The notes under the pieces were generated by a model. The model was given only the letters and a program-made list of their open reading frames with translations. It was not told the DNA's origin and did no database searches. The translations under genes were made by a program, and so were the position numbers. Source: CAYVIB01 sp964451365 (GTDB lineage Bacteria; Pseudomonadota; Gammaproteobacteria; Pseudomonadales; Cellvibrionaceae). Taken from it: 24,303 nucleotides of DNA. The first letter of the stretch is position 1, and every line of letters starts with the position of its first letter. Positions 17,890 through 23,949 of the stretch are shown here, in pieces. The stretch spans positions 1 through 24,303 of the forward strand of contig CAYVIB010000047.1 in assembly GCA_964451365.1 (NCBI GenBank), given 5' to 3'.

Positions 17890-18870
17890 TTAGGCAGGAT
17901 TTAATTCCCGACTGTACTTTTTGCGGTAAGCCTGCGGCGTTAAACCGGTAACGCGCTTAAACACCTCACGGAATGTTTTAACATCGTTATAGCCGGTGTC
18001 GTACATCACCGCGCTGATATTCTGGATATTGTTTTCCAGCGCTTTCTTCGCCGCTTCAATACGCACCCGCTGCAGATACTCCAGCGGCGTGTTTTTGGTT
18101 GCCTGCTTGAACCGGCGAATAAAATTGCGCTTGCTCATATTGCAGCGCCTGGCAATTTCATCGACGGAGATATCACCGGTGTAATTTTCTTCAATAAGCG
18201 CCTGGGCTTTAAGGATATCGTTATCCTGGTGCTGGCGCTGCCCCTGGAAAACAGAAAAATGCGCCTGGTTTGTCAGGTCCAGGTGAACGGAAAAGTTTTT
18301 ACTCGCCGCGATACCAATTTCCCGGCCACAAAATTTTTCCACCAGGTAGAGAATCAGGTTCAACGACGAAAAAGCGCCGCCGCCGGTATAGATGCCGTCC
18401 TGGTCGGTTAAAACCGTATCGGGCTGCACATTAATTCCCGGGTAGCGAAACCGCAGGTCATCCACCGCCTTCCAGTGGGAGGTACAGGGTTTGCCTTCCA
18501 GCAGCCCCGCCTCCGCCAGAAAATAACTGCCGACGCACAGGCTGGCGATTTCAGTTCCCTTGCGATGCATTTCCTTGAGCCAGGCCAACGTGGAACGGTT
18601 TTTCCCGAGCACCGTGGTGGGCTCTCCCCTGAACGCCGGTATCAGAATCAGGTCGGTGTGAAAGACTTCCTGCAGGGTCCTGTGACAATTGAATTGCGCG
18701 GGATCCGCCAGCAAAACGTTTTTCAGTTTTTCGCTGACAAGTTCCACCTGGAACCGGGGCCGCCGCCCGGACTCTTCCAGAATCTGGTTGGTGCGCGTGA
18801 GAATATCCAGGGGAGCGCTGGCGGACGACAGGACGACATCCTCATGGGTAAGTATGGAAACATGGATCAT
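17890..18870 (-). CDS. GlxA-family transcriptional regulator (DJ-1/PfpI domain plus AraC HTH)
   Basis: Cytoplasmic regulator of 326 aa, the normal family length. Residues about 1-190 form a DJ-1/PfpI (class I glutamine amidotransferase-like) domain with Cys112 in IASLCVGSYFLAEAGLL, the nucleophile-elbow position. Residues about 222-320 are an AraC-type double helix-turn-helix (ISVDEIARRCNMSKRNFIRRFK and GYNDVKTFREVFKRVTGLTPQAYR). Family members respond to small nitrogenous or other metabolites, but the ligand here is unknown. The start is supported by AAGGAGG 11 nt upstream. It is divergent from the DUF899 gene with 142 nt between the starts, so it may control that gene and itself. Confidence 0.9.
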   Translation of the reverse strand: MIHVSILTHEDVVLSSASAPLDILTRTNQILEESGRRPRFQVELVSEKLKNVLLADPAQFNCHRTLQEVFHTDLILIPAFRGEPTTVLGKNRSTLAWLKEMHRKGTEIASLCVGSYFLAEAGLLEGKPCTSHWKAVDDLRFRYPGINVQPDTVLTDQDGIYTGGGAFSSLNLILYLVEKFCGREIGIAASKNFSVHLDLTNQAHFSVFQGQRQHQDNDILKAQALIEENYTGDISVDEIARRCNMSKRNFIRRFKQATKNTPLEYLQRVRIEAAKKALENNIQNISAVMYDTGYNDVKTFREVFKRVTGLTPQAYRKKYSRELNPA

Positions 18871-18881
18871 GGCATTACGTG

Positions 18882-18888
18882 CCTCCTT
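18882..18888 (-). promoter_or_regulatory. Strong Shine-Dalgarno of the GlxA-type gene
   Basis: AAGGAGG on the minus strand, 11 nt before the ATG at 18870. An intervening ATG in another frame meets a stop after two codons, so the chosen start is the only productive one nearby. Confidence 0.65.
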
Positions 18889-18913
18889 GCCGCCTATTCT
18901 AGCCCATTATTTT

Positions 18914-18926
18914 GGCGTAAAACGCC
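18914..18926. promoter_or_regulatory. Candidate operator GGCGT-AAA-ACGCC in divergent region
   Basis: A perfect 5-bp inverted repeat with a 3-nt centre lies between the divergent GlxA-type and DUF899 genes, upstream of the predicted -35 box of the latter. AraC-family sites are more often direct repeats, so its role is open. Confidence 0.3.
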
Positions 18927-18949
18927 CCTGAGAATGGCATTTATGCACT

Positions 18950-18978
18950 TTGAGCACTTCCGTTGCATGCTGAATAAT
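18950..18978 (+). promoter_or_regulatory. Candidate sigma-70 promoter of the DUF899 gene
   Basis: TTGAGC (18950-18955) and AATAAT (18973-18978) are separated by 17 nt. Transcription would begin near 18985, giving a leader of about 28 nt with GGAG at 19001-19004, 8 nt before the start codon. Confidence 0.5.
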
Positions 18979-19012
18979 ACCCACAGGCACAACCGAAAAT
19001 GGAGCATATTTT

Positions 19013-19735
19013 ATGAACCGGCAAACAACCCCCTTGCAAACACCGCCTTTGCAAACATCCCCTTTACAAACAATCCCCCTGCCACCGGTGGTTTCCCATG
19101 ACCAATGGTGGGCGACCCTGCAAAAATTCCACGAAAAGGAAAAAGCCTTTACCCGCCAACGCGACGCCCTGAACGCCGAGCGCCGCCGGCTGCCGATGGA
19201 AAAAGTTGAGAAGCCTTATTTGTTCGACGGCCCCAACGGAAAAATCAGCCTGCTGGACATGTTCGAAGGCCGTCGGCAATTGATTATCTATCACTTTATG
19301 TTCGGGCCGGATGCCACCGAAGGCTGCACCGGGTGTTCGATGATGGTCGACAACATGGGACACCCGGCCCACTTACACGCGCGCGATATCTCCATTGCCC
19401 TGGTCTCGCGCGCGCCGCTGGAAAAACTCGACGCCTATAAAGCCAGAATGAACTGGACGCTGCCGTGGTACTCGTCCCAATCCAGCGATTTCAACCACGA
19501 CTTCGGCGTCACTACCGAAACCGGTGAAATGTTCGGTCTCAGCGTTTTTATTCGCGACGACGAAAATATTTACCGCACCTACTTCACCACGCGTCGCGGT
19601 GTGGAATACCTGGGCAGCAACGTCAGTTATCTCGACCTGACACCGCTCGGCCGGCAGGAAGAATGGGAGGACTCTCCCGAAGGATATCCACAGACGCCGC
19701 CTTACCAATGGTGGCGGCGGCATGACAGCTACTAA
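19013..19735 (+). CDS. DUF899 family thioredoxin-like protein
   Basis: Protein of 240 aa with the DUF899 pattern: FDGPNGKISLLDMFEGR, YHFMFGPDATEGCTGCSMM, the ALVSRAPLEKL strand, and a conserved end with GYPQTPPYQWWRRHDSY. A CxxC motif (Cys105/Cys108) sits where thioredoxin-fold proteins place redox cysteines. The family's reaction is not established. GGAG lies 8 nt before the ATG. The first 25 residues are unusual: three PLQT repeats at 5-residue spacing (PLQTP, PLQTS, PLQTI) encoded by repeats of a ttgcaaacat-like unit; this tail precedes the usual family start near VVSHDQWW. No signal peptide is seen, so it is cytoplasmic. It is divergent from a GlxA-type regulator and followed 20 nt later by a small gene, probably co-transcribed. 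Confidence 0.85.
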   Translation: MNRQTTPLQTPPLQTSPLQTIPLPPVVSHDQWWATLQKFHEKEKAFTRQRDALNAERRRLPMEKVEKPYLFDGPNGKISLLDMFEGRRQLIIYHFMFGPDATEGCTGCSMMVDNMGHPAHLHARDISIALVSRAPLEKLDAYKARMNWTLPWYSSQSSDFNHDFGVTTETGEMFGLSVFIRDDENIYRTYFTTRRGVEYLGSNVSYLDLTPLGRQEEWEDSPEGYPQTPPYQWWRRHDSY

Positions 19736-19755
19736 ACGCGAACGAGGATTTTTTT

Positions 19756-19887
19756 ATGTGTCCAGCATGCATGGCCACAGTGGCGATTGCCACTGTCAGT
19801 GGATTATCAGCCGGTGGGGTTGTTGCCCTAATTGCCAATAAAATTCGCCGGGCTGCGGATGGGAAAAATAAAGAAGTAAATCGATAA
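19756..19887 (+). CDS. Small hydrophobic protein, MCPAC N-terminus (43 aa)
   Basis: A 43-codon gene starting MCPACMATVAIATVSGLSAG and ending in a basic tail (KIRRAADGKNKEVNR). It has one probable membrane helix (about residues 7-28) and an N-terminal CxxC. GAGG lies about 9 nt upstream of the ATG. It begins 20 nt after the DUF899 gene, so an operon is likely. Short proteins of this kind (MCPxC, then an Ala/Gly/Thr-rich helix, then a basic end) occur as uncharacterised genes in other proteobacteria as far as I recall; function unknown. The paired CxxC motifs suggest a shared redox or metal role with its neighbour, which is inference. Confidence 0.7.
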   Translation: MCPACMATVAIATVSGLSAGGVVALIANKIRRAADGKNKEVNR

Positions 19888-19902
19888 AGGCCAGGAGAAT
19901 TT

Positions 19903-19924
19903 ACAGGGGCGTCGTCGCCCCTGT
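19903..19924. terminator. Hairpin between convergent small gene and lipase gene
   Basis: A perfect 9-bp stem ACAGGGGCG/CGCCCCTGT with a TCGT loop lies between two convergent genes (stops at 19887 and 19943). It lacks a real T-run on either side, so it may act as a weak bidirectional terminator or 3' stabiliser. Confidence 0.5.
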
Positions 19925-19942
19925 GTGACTTGTGTTCACCAG

Positions 19943-20800
19943 CTAATGATAGTTATGCCTTTGCTCGTAAGGCACTTCGACCTGCTCTTCAAACTTTGCC
20001 TGAATACTGTTTCGATAATTTGCGATCATGTGATCCTTGATGCTGAGATCATCAAGGTTTGCCCACACCTCGGAGAGGTCCTTTTCCGTCACGATGTGGT
20101 TGTCCAGGTAAACAAAGTGCGGCCCGCCCAGCAAAATAACCTCCTGCCCGAAATGACGATACTCCCCATGGATACTGCTAAGGATCGACCGCGGAGGCAC
20201 TAGCGGCACCAGGTCGTCACGGTCGACGACGCGCGTCAGGTTTAAAAAGCCGTAAGTTTCGGCACCTTCAAGGTTTGTGAACTTGGGTTGGCCAAAGTTA
20301 ATCGACGGTCCAATTTTGAAACCTTCGTGATAAAGATAAATCATCAACAGTGACGATACCGCGGCACCGAGGGAGTGCCCGGTTACAATGATTTCCTGCT
20401 TCCGGTCGAGGTGCGGCAGCGCATTGTTGAACACCGCGCTGGCATCCTCGTCAAAACCTTCGTGCACATAAATATGTATTTTGTCGTTTCGGCTTTTTTG
20501 GTATTCCGAATCCTCCCGCACATTGGCGAGATTGGCGGTACCCCTTACGGATAAAAGCTGGCGGTTACCGGGCAACTGCTCGATAAAAAACTGTATGTCC
20601 CTTTCCGGCAGGGTTTCCACATAAAGCACGCTCTCAAGTTCCTTTAATATTTCTTCCTTACTGCTGTAGGCAAGCTGGGCGCGCCTGGCGTACCAGTCAA
20701 CCTGTTGAAAATCGATACTAACAGGTGTGAACTCGTCGGTCGTATATCGTCCGCAAGCCGAGAACAGGAGAAGAGTCATAAGAGCCAGGGAAGCGCGCAT
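19943..20800 (-). CDS. Class 3 lipase lipoprotein
   Basis: Protein of 285 aa with a lipoprotein signal (MRASLALMTLLLFSACG, acylated Cys16) and a lipase class 3 alpha/beta-hydrolase domain. The nucleophile elbow is VTGHSLGAA with Ser143. The likely acid is Asp196 in RVVDRDDLVPLVPP, and the likely base is His257 in KDHMIANY, giving a complete triad. The SVRGT segment (about 84-88) fits the FRGT motif that forms the oxyanion region. It probably hydrolyses acyl-glycerols or another ester at the periplasmic or outer-membrane face. The ribosome binding site is weak. The gene lies downstream of a beta-lactamase remnant on the same strand (97 nt apart). Confidence 0.88.
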   Translation of the reverse strand: MRASLALMTLLLFSACGRYTTDEFTPVSIDFQQVDWYARRAQLAYSSKEEILKELESVLYVETLPERDIQFFIEQLPGNRQLLSVRGTANLANVREDSEYQKSRNDKIHIYVHEGFDEDASAVFNNALPHLDRKQEIIVTGHSLGAAVSSLLMIYLYHEGFKIGPSINFGQPKFTNLEGAETYGFLNLTRVVDRDDLVPLVPPRSILSSIHGEYRHFGQEVILLGGPHFVYLDNHIVTEKDLSEVWANLDDLSIKDHMIANYRNSIQAKFEEQVEVPYEQRHNYH

Positions 20801-20897
20801 GAGATTTTCCGTAATTATTATGGTTTTAAAAATTATAGACGATAAGGAAAACCCACCCCGTCAGGAAGAGAAAATAACCTCTTAAAAAACGAGAAAA

Positions 20898-21269
20898 TCA
20901 GTCAACACAGAAGAGATCAGAACGAGGAATTTTTTTCATTATCAAGCCGTTTTCCAGTCGGCTTCGCGCCGCCGCCGCGTAGCGGGAGCAAGCTGTCTGA
21001 TCGGTCAGCGCATCCTTTTCACCCCGCTCTCTCACTTCCAGTTGCTGCCAAAATTCAGTGGCGGCAGGATGCGTCGCGATGACAATATCGCAAGGCAGTT
21101 TTTCAAGTACTTCAAAGCTGTGTTCGAAATCTTTCACAACTGACGGATAAGATTCATTATCGCCAAACATAAATCCCTCAGCGGCCATTGTCGGCACCAC
21201 ATCGTTTTGCTGCTGCGCAACAATCGGTATGGAAACAAGAAAAATCAAAAAAAGAATTTTATTGTTCAT
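20898..21269 (-). pseudogene. Remnant of subclass B3 metallo-beta-lactamase (in-frame internal deletion)
   Basis: A 123-aa open frame with a signal peptide (MNNKILFLIFLVSIPIVA) fused directly to what I recognise as the C-terminal third of a B3 metallo-beta-lactamase. From about residue 23 it follows the family pattern: AAEGFMFGDNESYPSVVKDF, SFEVLEKLPCDIVIATHPAA, then DQTACSRYAAAARSRLE. In the L1 enzyme this is the stretch [29 protein letters not shown] and on. His67 corresponds to the last zinc ligand (H263), and Cys60/Cys94 to the L1 disulfide. The HxHxDH motif and the H196 ligand are missing, so zinc hydrolase activity is not expected. The usual length is about 280-300 aa, so some 160-170 residues are gone while the frame is kept. 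The ribosome binding site is weak. Being in frame, it could still make a small secreted protein. Confidence 0.7.
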
Positions 21270-21468
21270 TTGTTTTATTCACTTTTAATTTACAGGCGCC
21301 CCACGGGCAAGCCGCGCATTATGCCAATTATTTTCCATATAAAAATCAAGTTGTTACCTCGCCACGATCTTGCCACGAACTCGCTAAAATGTGCGCCGCC
21401 CAAAACATTTCATTTATATGATTACGCATACATATTGTTGTTTTTTTGACAATATCCTTATGGTTTGT
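21270..21468. other. Intergenic region upstream of xylanase promoter
   Basis: AT-rich spacer between the divergent beta-lactamase remnant and the xylanase. No gene is visible. It holds the first of two TTTGACAAT copies (21445-21453). The remnant's own promoter was not identified. Confidence 0.35.
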
Positions 21469-21497
21469 TTGACAATCTGAATTCAGGGCGTTATAAA
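21469..21497 (+). promoter_or_regulatory. Near-consensus sigma-70 promoter of the xylanase gene
   Basis: TTGACA (21469-21474), a 17-nt spacer and TATAAA (21492-21497). Transcription would start near 21504, leaving a leader of about 230 nt. The nonamer TTTGACAAT occurs twice, at 21445-21453 and over the -35 box at 21468-21476, 23 nt apart start to start (about two helical turns), which could be a regulator binding pair. Confidence 0.75.
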
Positions 21498-21646
21498 ACC
21501 CCCTCGATGTCGCCGAACGCCGTTTTCAACAATAACAGCAAGCAGTATGGCGCTTCGATTAACAATCGTGTTTGCAATTAAACATCACCGTCAAAACCGC
21601 CCTCCTCCTCTATCAGGCATTATTGGTTGAGAGGCTGGACACGAAG

Positions 21647-21739
21647 ATGATAAGGAAATCAACAAGAAGAAAACTCGCGGAAGAACGACACCTCGTTGTT
21701 CTTCGAAAATCATTACTTCGAAAAAGGGGAATTCTATGA
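21647..21739 (+). CDS. Possible 30-codon leader ORF overlapping xylanase start
   Basis: An ATG at 21647 opens a frame of 30 codons (starts MIRKSTRRKLAEERH, ends LLRKRGIL), very rich in Arg and Lys. Its TGA overlaps the xylanase start codon as ATGA. GAGAGG lies 12 nt upstream, which is long but usable. If translated, ribosomes ending here would be placed on the xylanase start, and the hairpin at 21680-21704 would be opened. It may equally be chance. Confidence 0.35.
   Translation: MIRKSTRRKLAEERHLVVLRKSLLRKRGIL
21680..21704 (+). promoter_or_regulatory. Leader hairpin before xylanase start
   Basis: GAAGAACGAC (21680-21689) pairs with GTTGTTCTTC (21695-21704) at 9 of 10 positions around a 5-nt loop. 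It lies about 20 nt before the AAGGGG ribosome binding site. Just downstream CTTCGAAAA occurs twice in direct orientation (from 21701 and from 21716). Confidence 0.4.
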
Positions 21740-23268
21740 ATTTCACACGTCTTAAGCACGCTGCCGTCGGTGGCAAAAACCTCGCCACGGCACTTATCTG
21801 CTCCGCAGCCCTTTGCACGTCCGCGGCCAACGCACAAACCCTGACCTCCAACCAAACCGGTACCCACGGAGGTCACTACTATTCTTTCTGGAAAGACTCC
21901 GGGAACGCATCCTTCACGCTTCACTCGGGTGGCCGTTACGCTTCCCAGTGGGACAACAGCACCAACAATTGGGTTGGCGGCAAGGGCTGGAACCCGGGTG
22001 GCCGCAAGGTTGTTAACTACGAAGGCTATTACGGCGTCGACAACTCGCAAAACTCCTACCTGGCGCTTTACGGCTGGACCACCAATCCGCTGGTGGAATA
22101 TTACGTTATTGAAAGTTACGGCTCCTACAATCCGTCCAGCTGTAGCGGCGGCCAGAATATGGGCAGCTTCCAGAGCGACGGCGCCACTTACAATGTTCGC
22201 CGTTGCCAGCGGGTCAACAAGCCTTCCATCCAAGGTAACGCAACTTTCTACCAGTACTTCAGCGTAAGGCAACCAAAGAAAGGCTTCGGCAACATCAGCG
22301 GCACCATCACCACCGGCAATCACTTTGATTACTGGGCCAGCCAGGGTATGAACCTCGGTAACCACAATTACATGGTTATGGCAACCGAAGGTTACCAAAG
22401 CTACGGCAGCTCCGATATCAGCGTTTCCGAAGGCAGTGGCGGCGGTAACAACGGTGGTAACGATGGCGGCGGCTCTACCGTCGACGATTCACCATCCAGC
22501 ACCGACATTATCGTACGCGCTCGAGGTACCGCGGGTGGAGAGCACATCAACCTGCTTATTGGCGGCAACGTTGTTGCCGACTGGAACCTCACCACCAGCG
22601 CGGCCGAGTACACCTACACTGGTAGCGCCGGTGGCGATATCCAGGTTGAATTCGACAATGATGGCGGCGATCGCGATGTGATTCTTGATTATGTGTACGT
22701 GAATGGTGAGACCCGCCAGGCCGAGGACATGGATTACAACACCGCCACTTATGCCAACGGCGAGTGCGGAGGTGGTTCCAACTCTGAAACCATGCACTGT
22801 GCTGGTGTGATCGGCTTCGGCGGCACCGGGGATTGCTTCAGCGGCAACTGCGGCGGTGGTAACACGGGTGGCGACACCGGCGGCGACACAGGTGGAAGCA
22901 CCGGTGGCGGTGACGATATCACGGTTCGCGCGCGGGGCACCGCGGGTAGTGAACACATCAATCTTGTTGTGGGCGGCAATGTGGTGGCCGATTGGACCCT
23001 GAGCACCAGTGCCCAGAGCTACACCTATAGCGGCGGCGCCAGTGGCGATATCCAGGTGCAGTTTGATAACGACTCATCCGGCCTTGATGTCATTCTTGAT
23101 TACATTGAGGTCAACGGCGAAACCCGCCAGGCCGAGGATATGGAATACAACACCGCCACTTACGGCAACGGTTCCTGCGGTGGTGGCTCCTACTCCGAAA
23201 CCATGCACTGTAGCGGCGCTATTGGATTCGGAAACACCTACGATTGTTTCAGCGGTAGTTGTAACTAA
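21736..23268 (+). CDS. Secreted GH11 endo-xylanase with two CBM60-type modules
   Basis: Endo-beta-1,4-xylanase of 510 aa. Signal peptide about 1-33 (…CTSAANA). The GH11 jelly-roll spans about 34-232, with nucleophile Glu121 in NPLVEYYVIESYG and acid/base Glu218 in MATEGYQSYG. After a Gly/Asn-rich linker come two homologous modules (bases 22504-22851 and 22915-23265), each starting DIxVRARGTAG and containing QAEDMxYNTATY and a Cys-rich end (ETMHC…DCFSG). They match the calcium-dependent xylan-binding CBM60 type as I recall it. The linker between them is built from GGDT repeats. AAGGGG lies before the ATG, a strong promoter lies 240 nt upstream and a terminator follows. Single-module GH11-CBM60 proteins are known in Cellvibrio; here the module is duplicated. 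Confidence 0.94.
   Translation: MNFTRLKHAAVGGKNLATALICSAALCTSAANAQTLTSNQTGTHGGHYYSFWKDSGNASFTLHSGGRYASQWDNSTNNWVGGKGWNPGGRKVVNYEGYYGVDNSQNSYLALYGWTTNPLVEYYVIESYGSYNPSSCSGGQNMGSFQSDGATYNVRRCQRVNKPSIQGNATFYQYFSVRQPKKGFGNISGTITTGNHFDYWASQGMNLGNHNYMVMATEGYQSYGSSDISVSEGSGGGNNGGNDGGGSTVDDSPSSTDIIVRARGTAGGEHINLLIGGNVVADWNLTTSAAEYTYTGSAGGDIQVEFDNDGGDRDVILDYVYVNGETRQAEDMDYNTATYANGECGGGSNSETMHCAGVIGFGGTGDCFSGNCGGGNTGGDTGGDTGGSTGGGDDITVRARGTAGSEHINLVVGGNVVADWTLSTSAQSYTYSGGASGDIQVQFDNDSSGLDVILDYIEVNGETRQAEDMEYNTATYGNGSCGGGSYSETMHCSGAIGFGNTYDCFSGSCN
22504..23265 (+). repeat. Tandem duplicated CBM60-type module
   Basis: Two direct copies of about 350 bp (22504-22851 and 22915-23265) encode modules that agree at roughly three quarters of positions by eye. 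They are separated by a short linker made of a 12-bp unit coding GGDT/GGST. The segment VNGETRQAEDM is identical in both. Confidence 0.8.
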
Positions 23269-23299
23269 AACCGAATCCCGAACACGATTGCTTTTTCCC

Positions 23300-23324
23300 G
23301 GGCGGATTTATTCCGCCCTTTTTT
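23300..23324 (+). terminator. Rho-independent terminator after xylanase
   Basis: A perfect 7-bp stem GGGCGGA/TCCGCCC with a TTTAT loop is followed by six T. It lies 31 nt after the stop codon. Confidence 0.9.
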
Positions 23325-23690
23325 GTTTATCGTTCCCTCCGATCGACAAGATCATCAACTTCCCTCTGAACGCCTGGATTCCTGTCACGACGGCTTTACC
23401 GTTATGCAGTAACGGTATTAATGTGGTGTAACAAAAGTTCGTCGGCAATTGCAGGCTGGGATGAGGCTCGCGAAACCCAACATGAATTCGCGAAAAGATG
23501 TTGGGATTGACTTCGCTCAACCTGCGCAGCCCATTCCAACCGCTTGGAAAAGACACAAGAATTTCTTTCATATGAAAAAGCGGCGTAAAAACCGCGGGCA
23601 CAGCTGAATACAATTCTTTACACATGCGGCCCGTAAGCTGGCGTAGCATTTTTGCTGCAACAGATATTTTTACAGGTCTACCTTTGTATC
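23325..23690. other. Intergenic region with short inverted repeat, no convincing gene
   Basis: No supported gene. A minus-strand frame of 113 codons exists but lacks a ribosome binding site and reads like repeat-derived sequence. CCCAACAT (23476-23483) and ATGTTGGG (23498-23505) form a perfect 8-bp inverted repeat, followed by CTTCGCTCAACCTG. It resembles the GTTGGGTTTCGC…CTCAACC type of repeat that is frequent between genes in gammaproteobacteria. Confidence 0.4.
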
Positions 23691-23897
23691 GAATGGTACT
23701 TCCTTAAGCTTTTTTTGCTTAAAAAAATCATGGTAGGTCGGTCCGGCGGGGGTTCTCCAGAAACCTTCGGCAACATGGATGTTGTCCGTAGAGCCCCCAG
23801 GACGGGTTTACGGCGCGTTTCTGGAGAACCCCCGCCGGATCGACCGACTTCGTTGGCACGGCATATAAAAGAATTTTCGCTTAAGGAAGTACCATTC
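23691..23897. mobile_element. MITE-like element, 207 bp, with 19-bp perfect TIRs and 11-bp target duplication
   Basis: The ends GAATGGTACTTCCTTAAGC (23691-23709) and its exact inverse (23879-23897) are flanked on both sides by ACCTTTGTATC (23680-23690 and 23898-23908), a perfect 11-bp direct repeat expected of a target duplication. Inside is a second inverted repeat of 29 nt (23736-23764 with 23817-23845, 28 of 29 matching), and in its loop a perfect CAACAT-GG-ATGTTG hairpin (23771-23784). No transposase is encoded, so it is non-autonomous. A duplication of this length fits some IS4-like groups, but the source family is unknown. It ends 52 nt before the start codon of the next gene and may affect that gene's transcription. 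Confidence 0.85.
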
Positions 23898-23949
23898 ACC
23901 TTTGTATCTGTCTGCATTCTGCCTTTATATTTTGTTTGGAGACAGGCAA

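Noticed and set aside
18475..19101. Plus-strand frame of 208 codons running from the GlxA gene into the DUF899 gene
   Set aside because: It overlaps two well-supported genes in other frames and crosses their divergent promoter region.
21613..22398. Minus-strand frame of 261 codons opposite the GH11 domain
   Set aside because: Antisense shadow of the xylanase, which has catalytic Glu motifs and a signal peptide.
23308..23649. Minus-strand frame of 113 codons after the xylanase
   Set aside because: No ribosome binding site; it ends inside the xylanase terminator region and reads like repeat-derived sequence.
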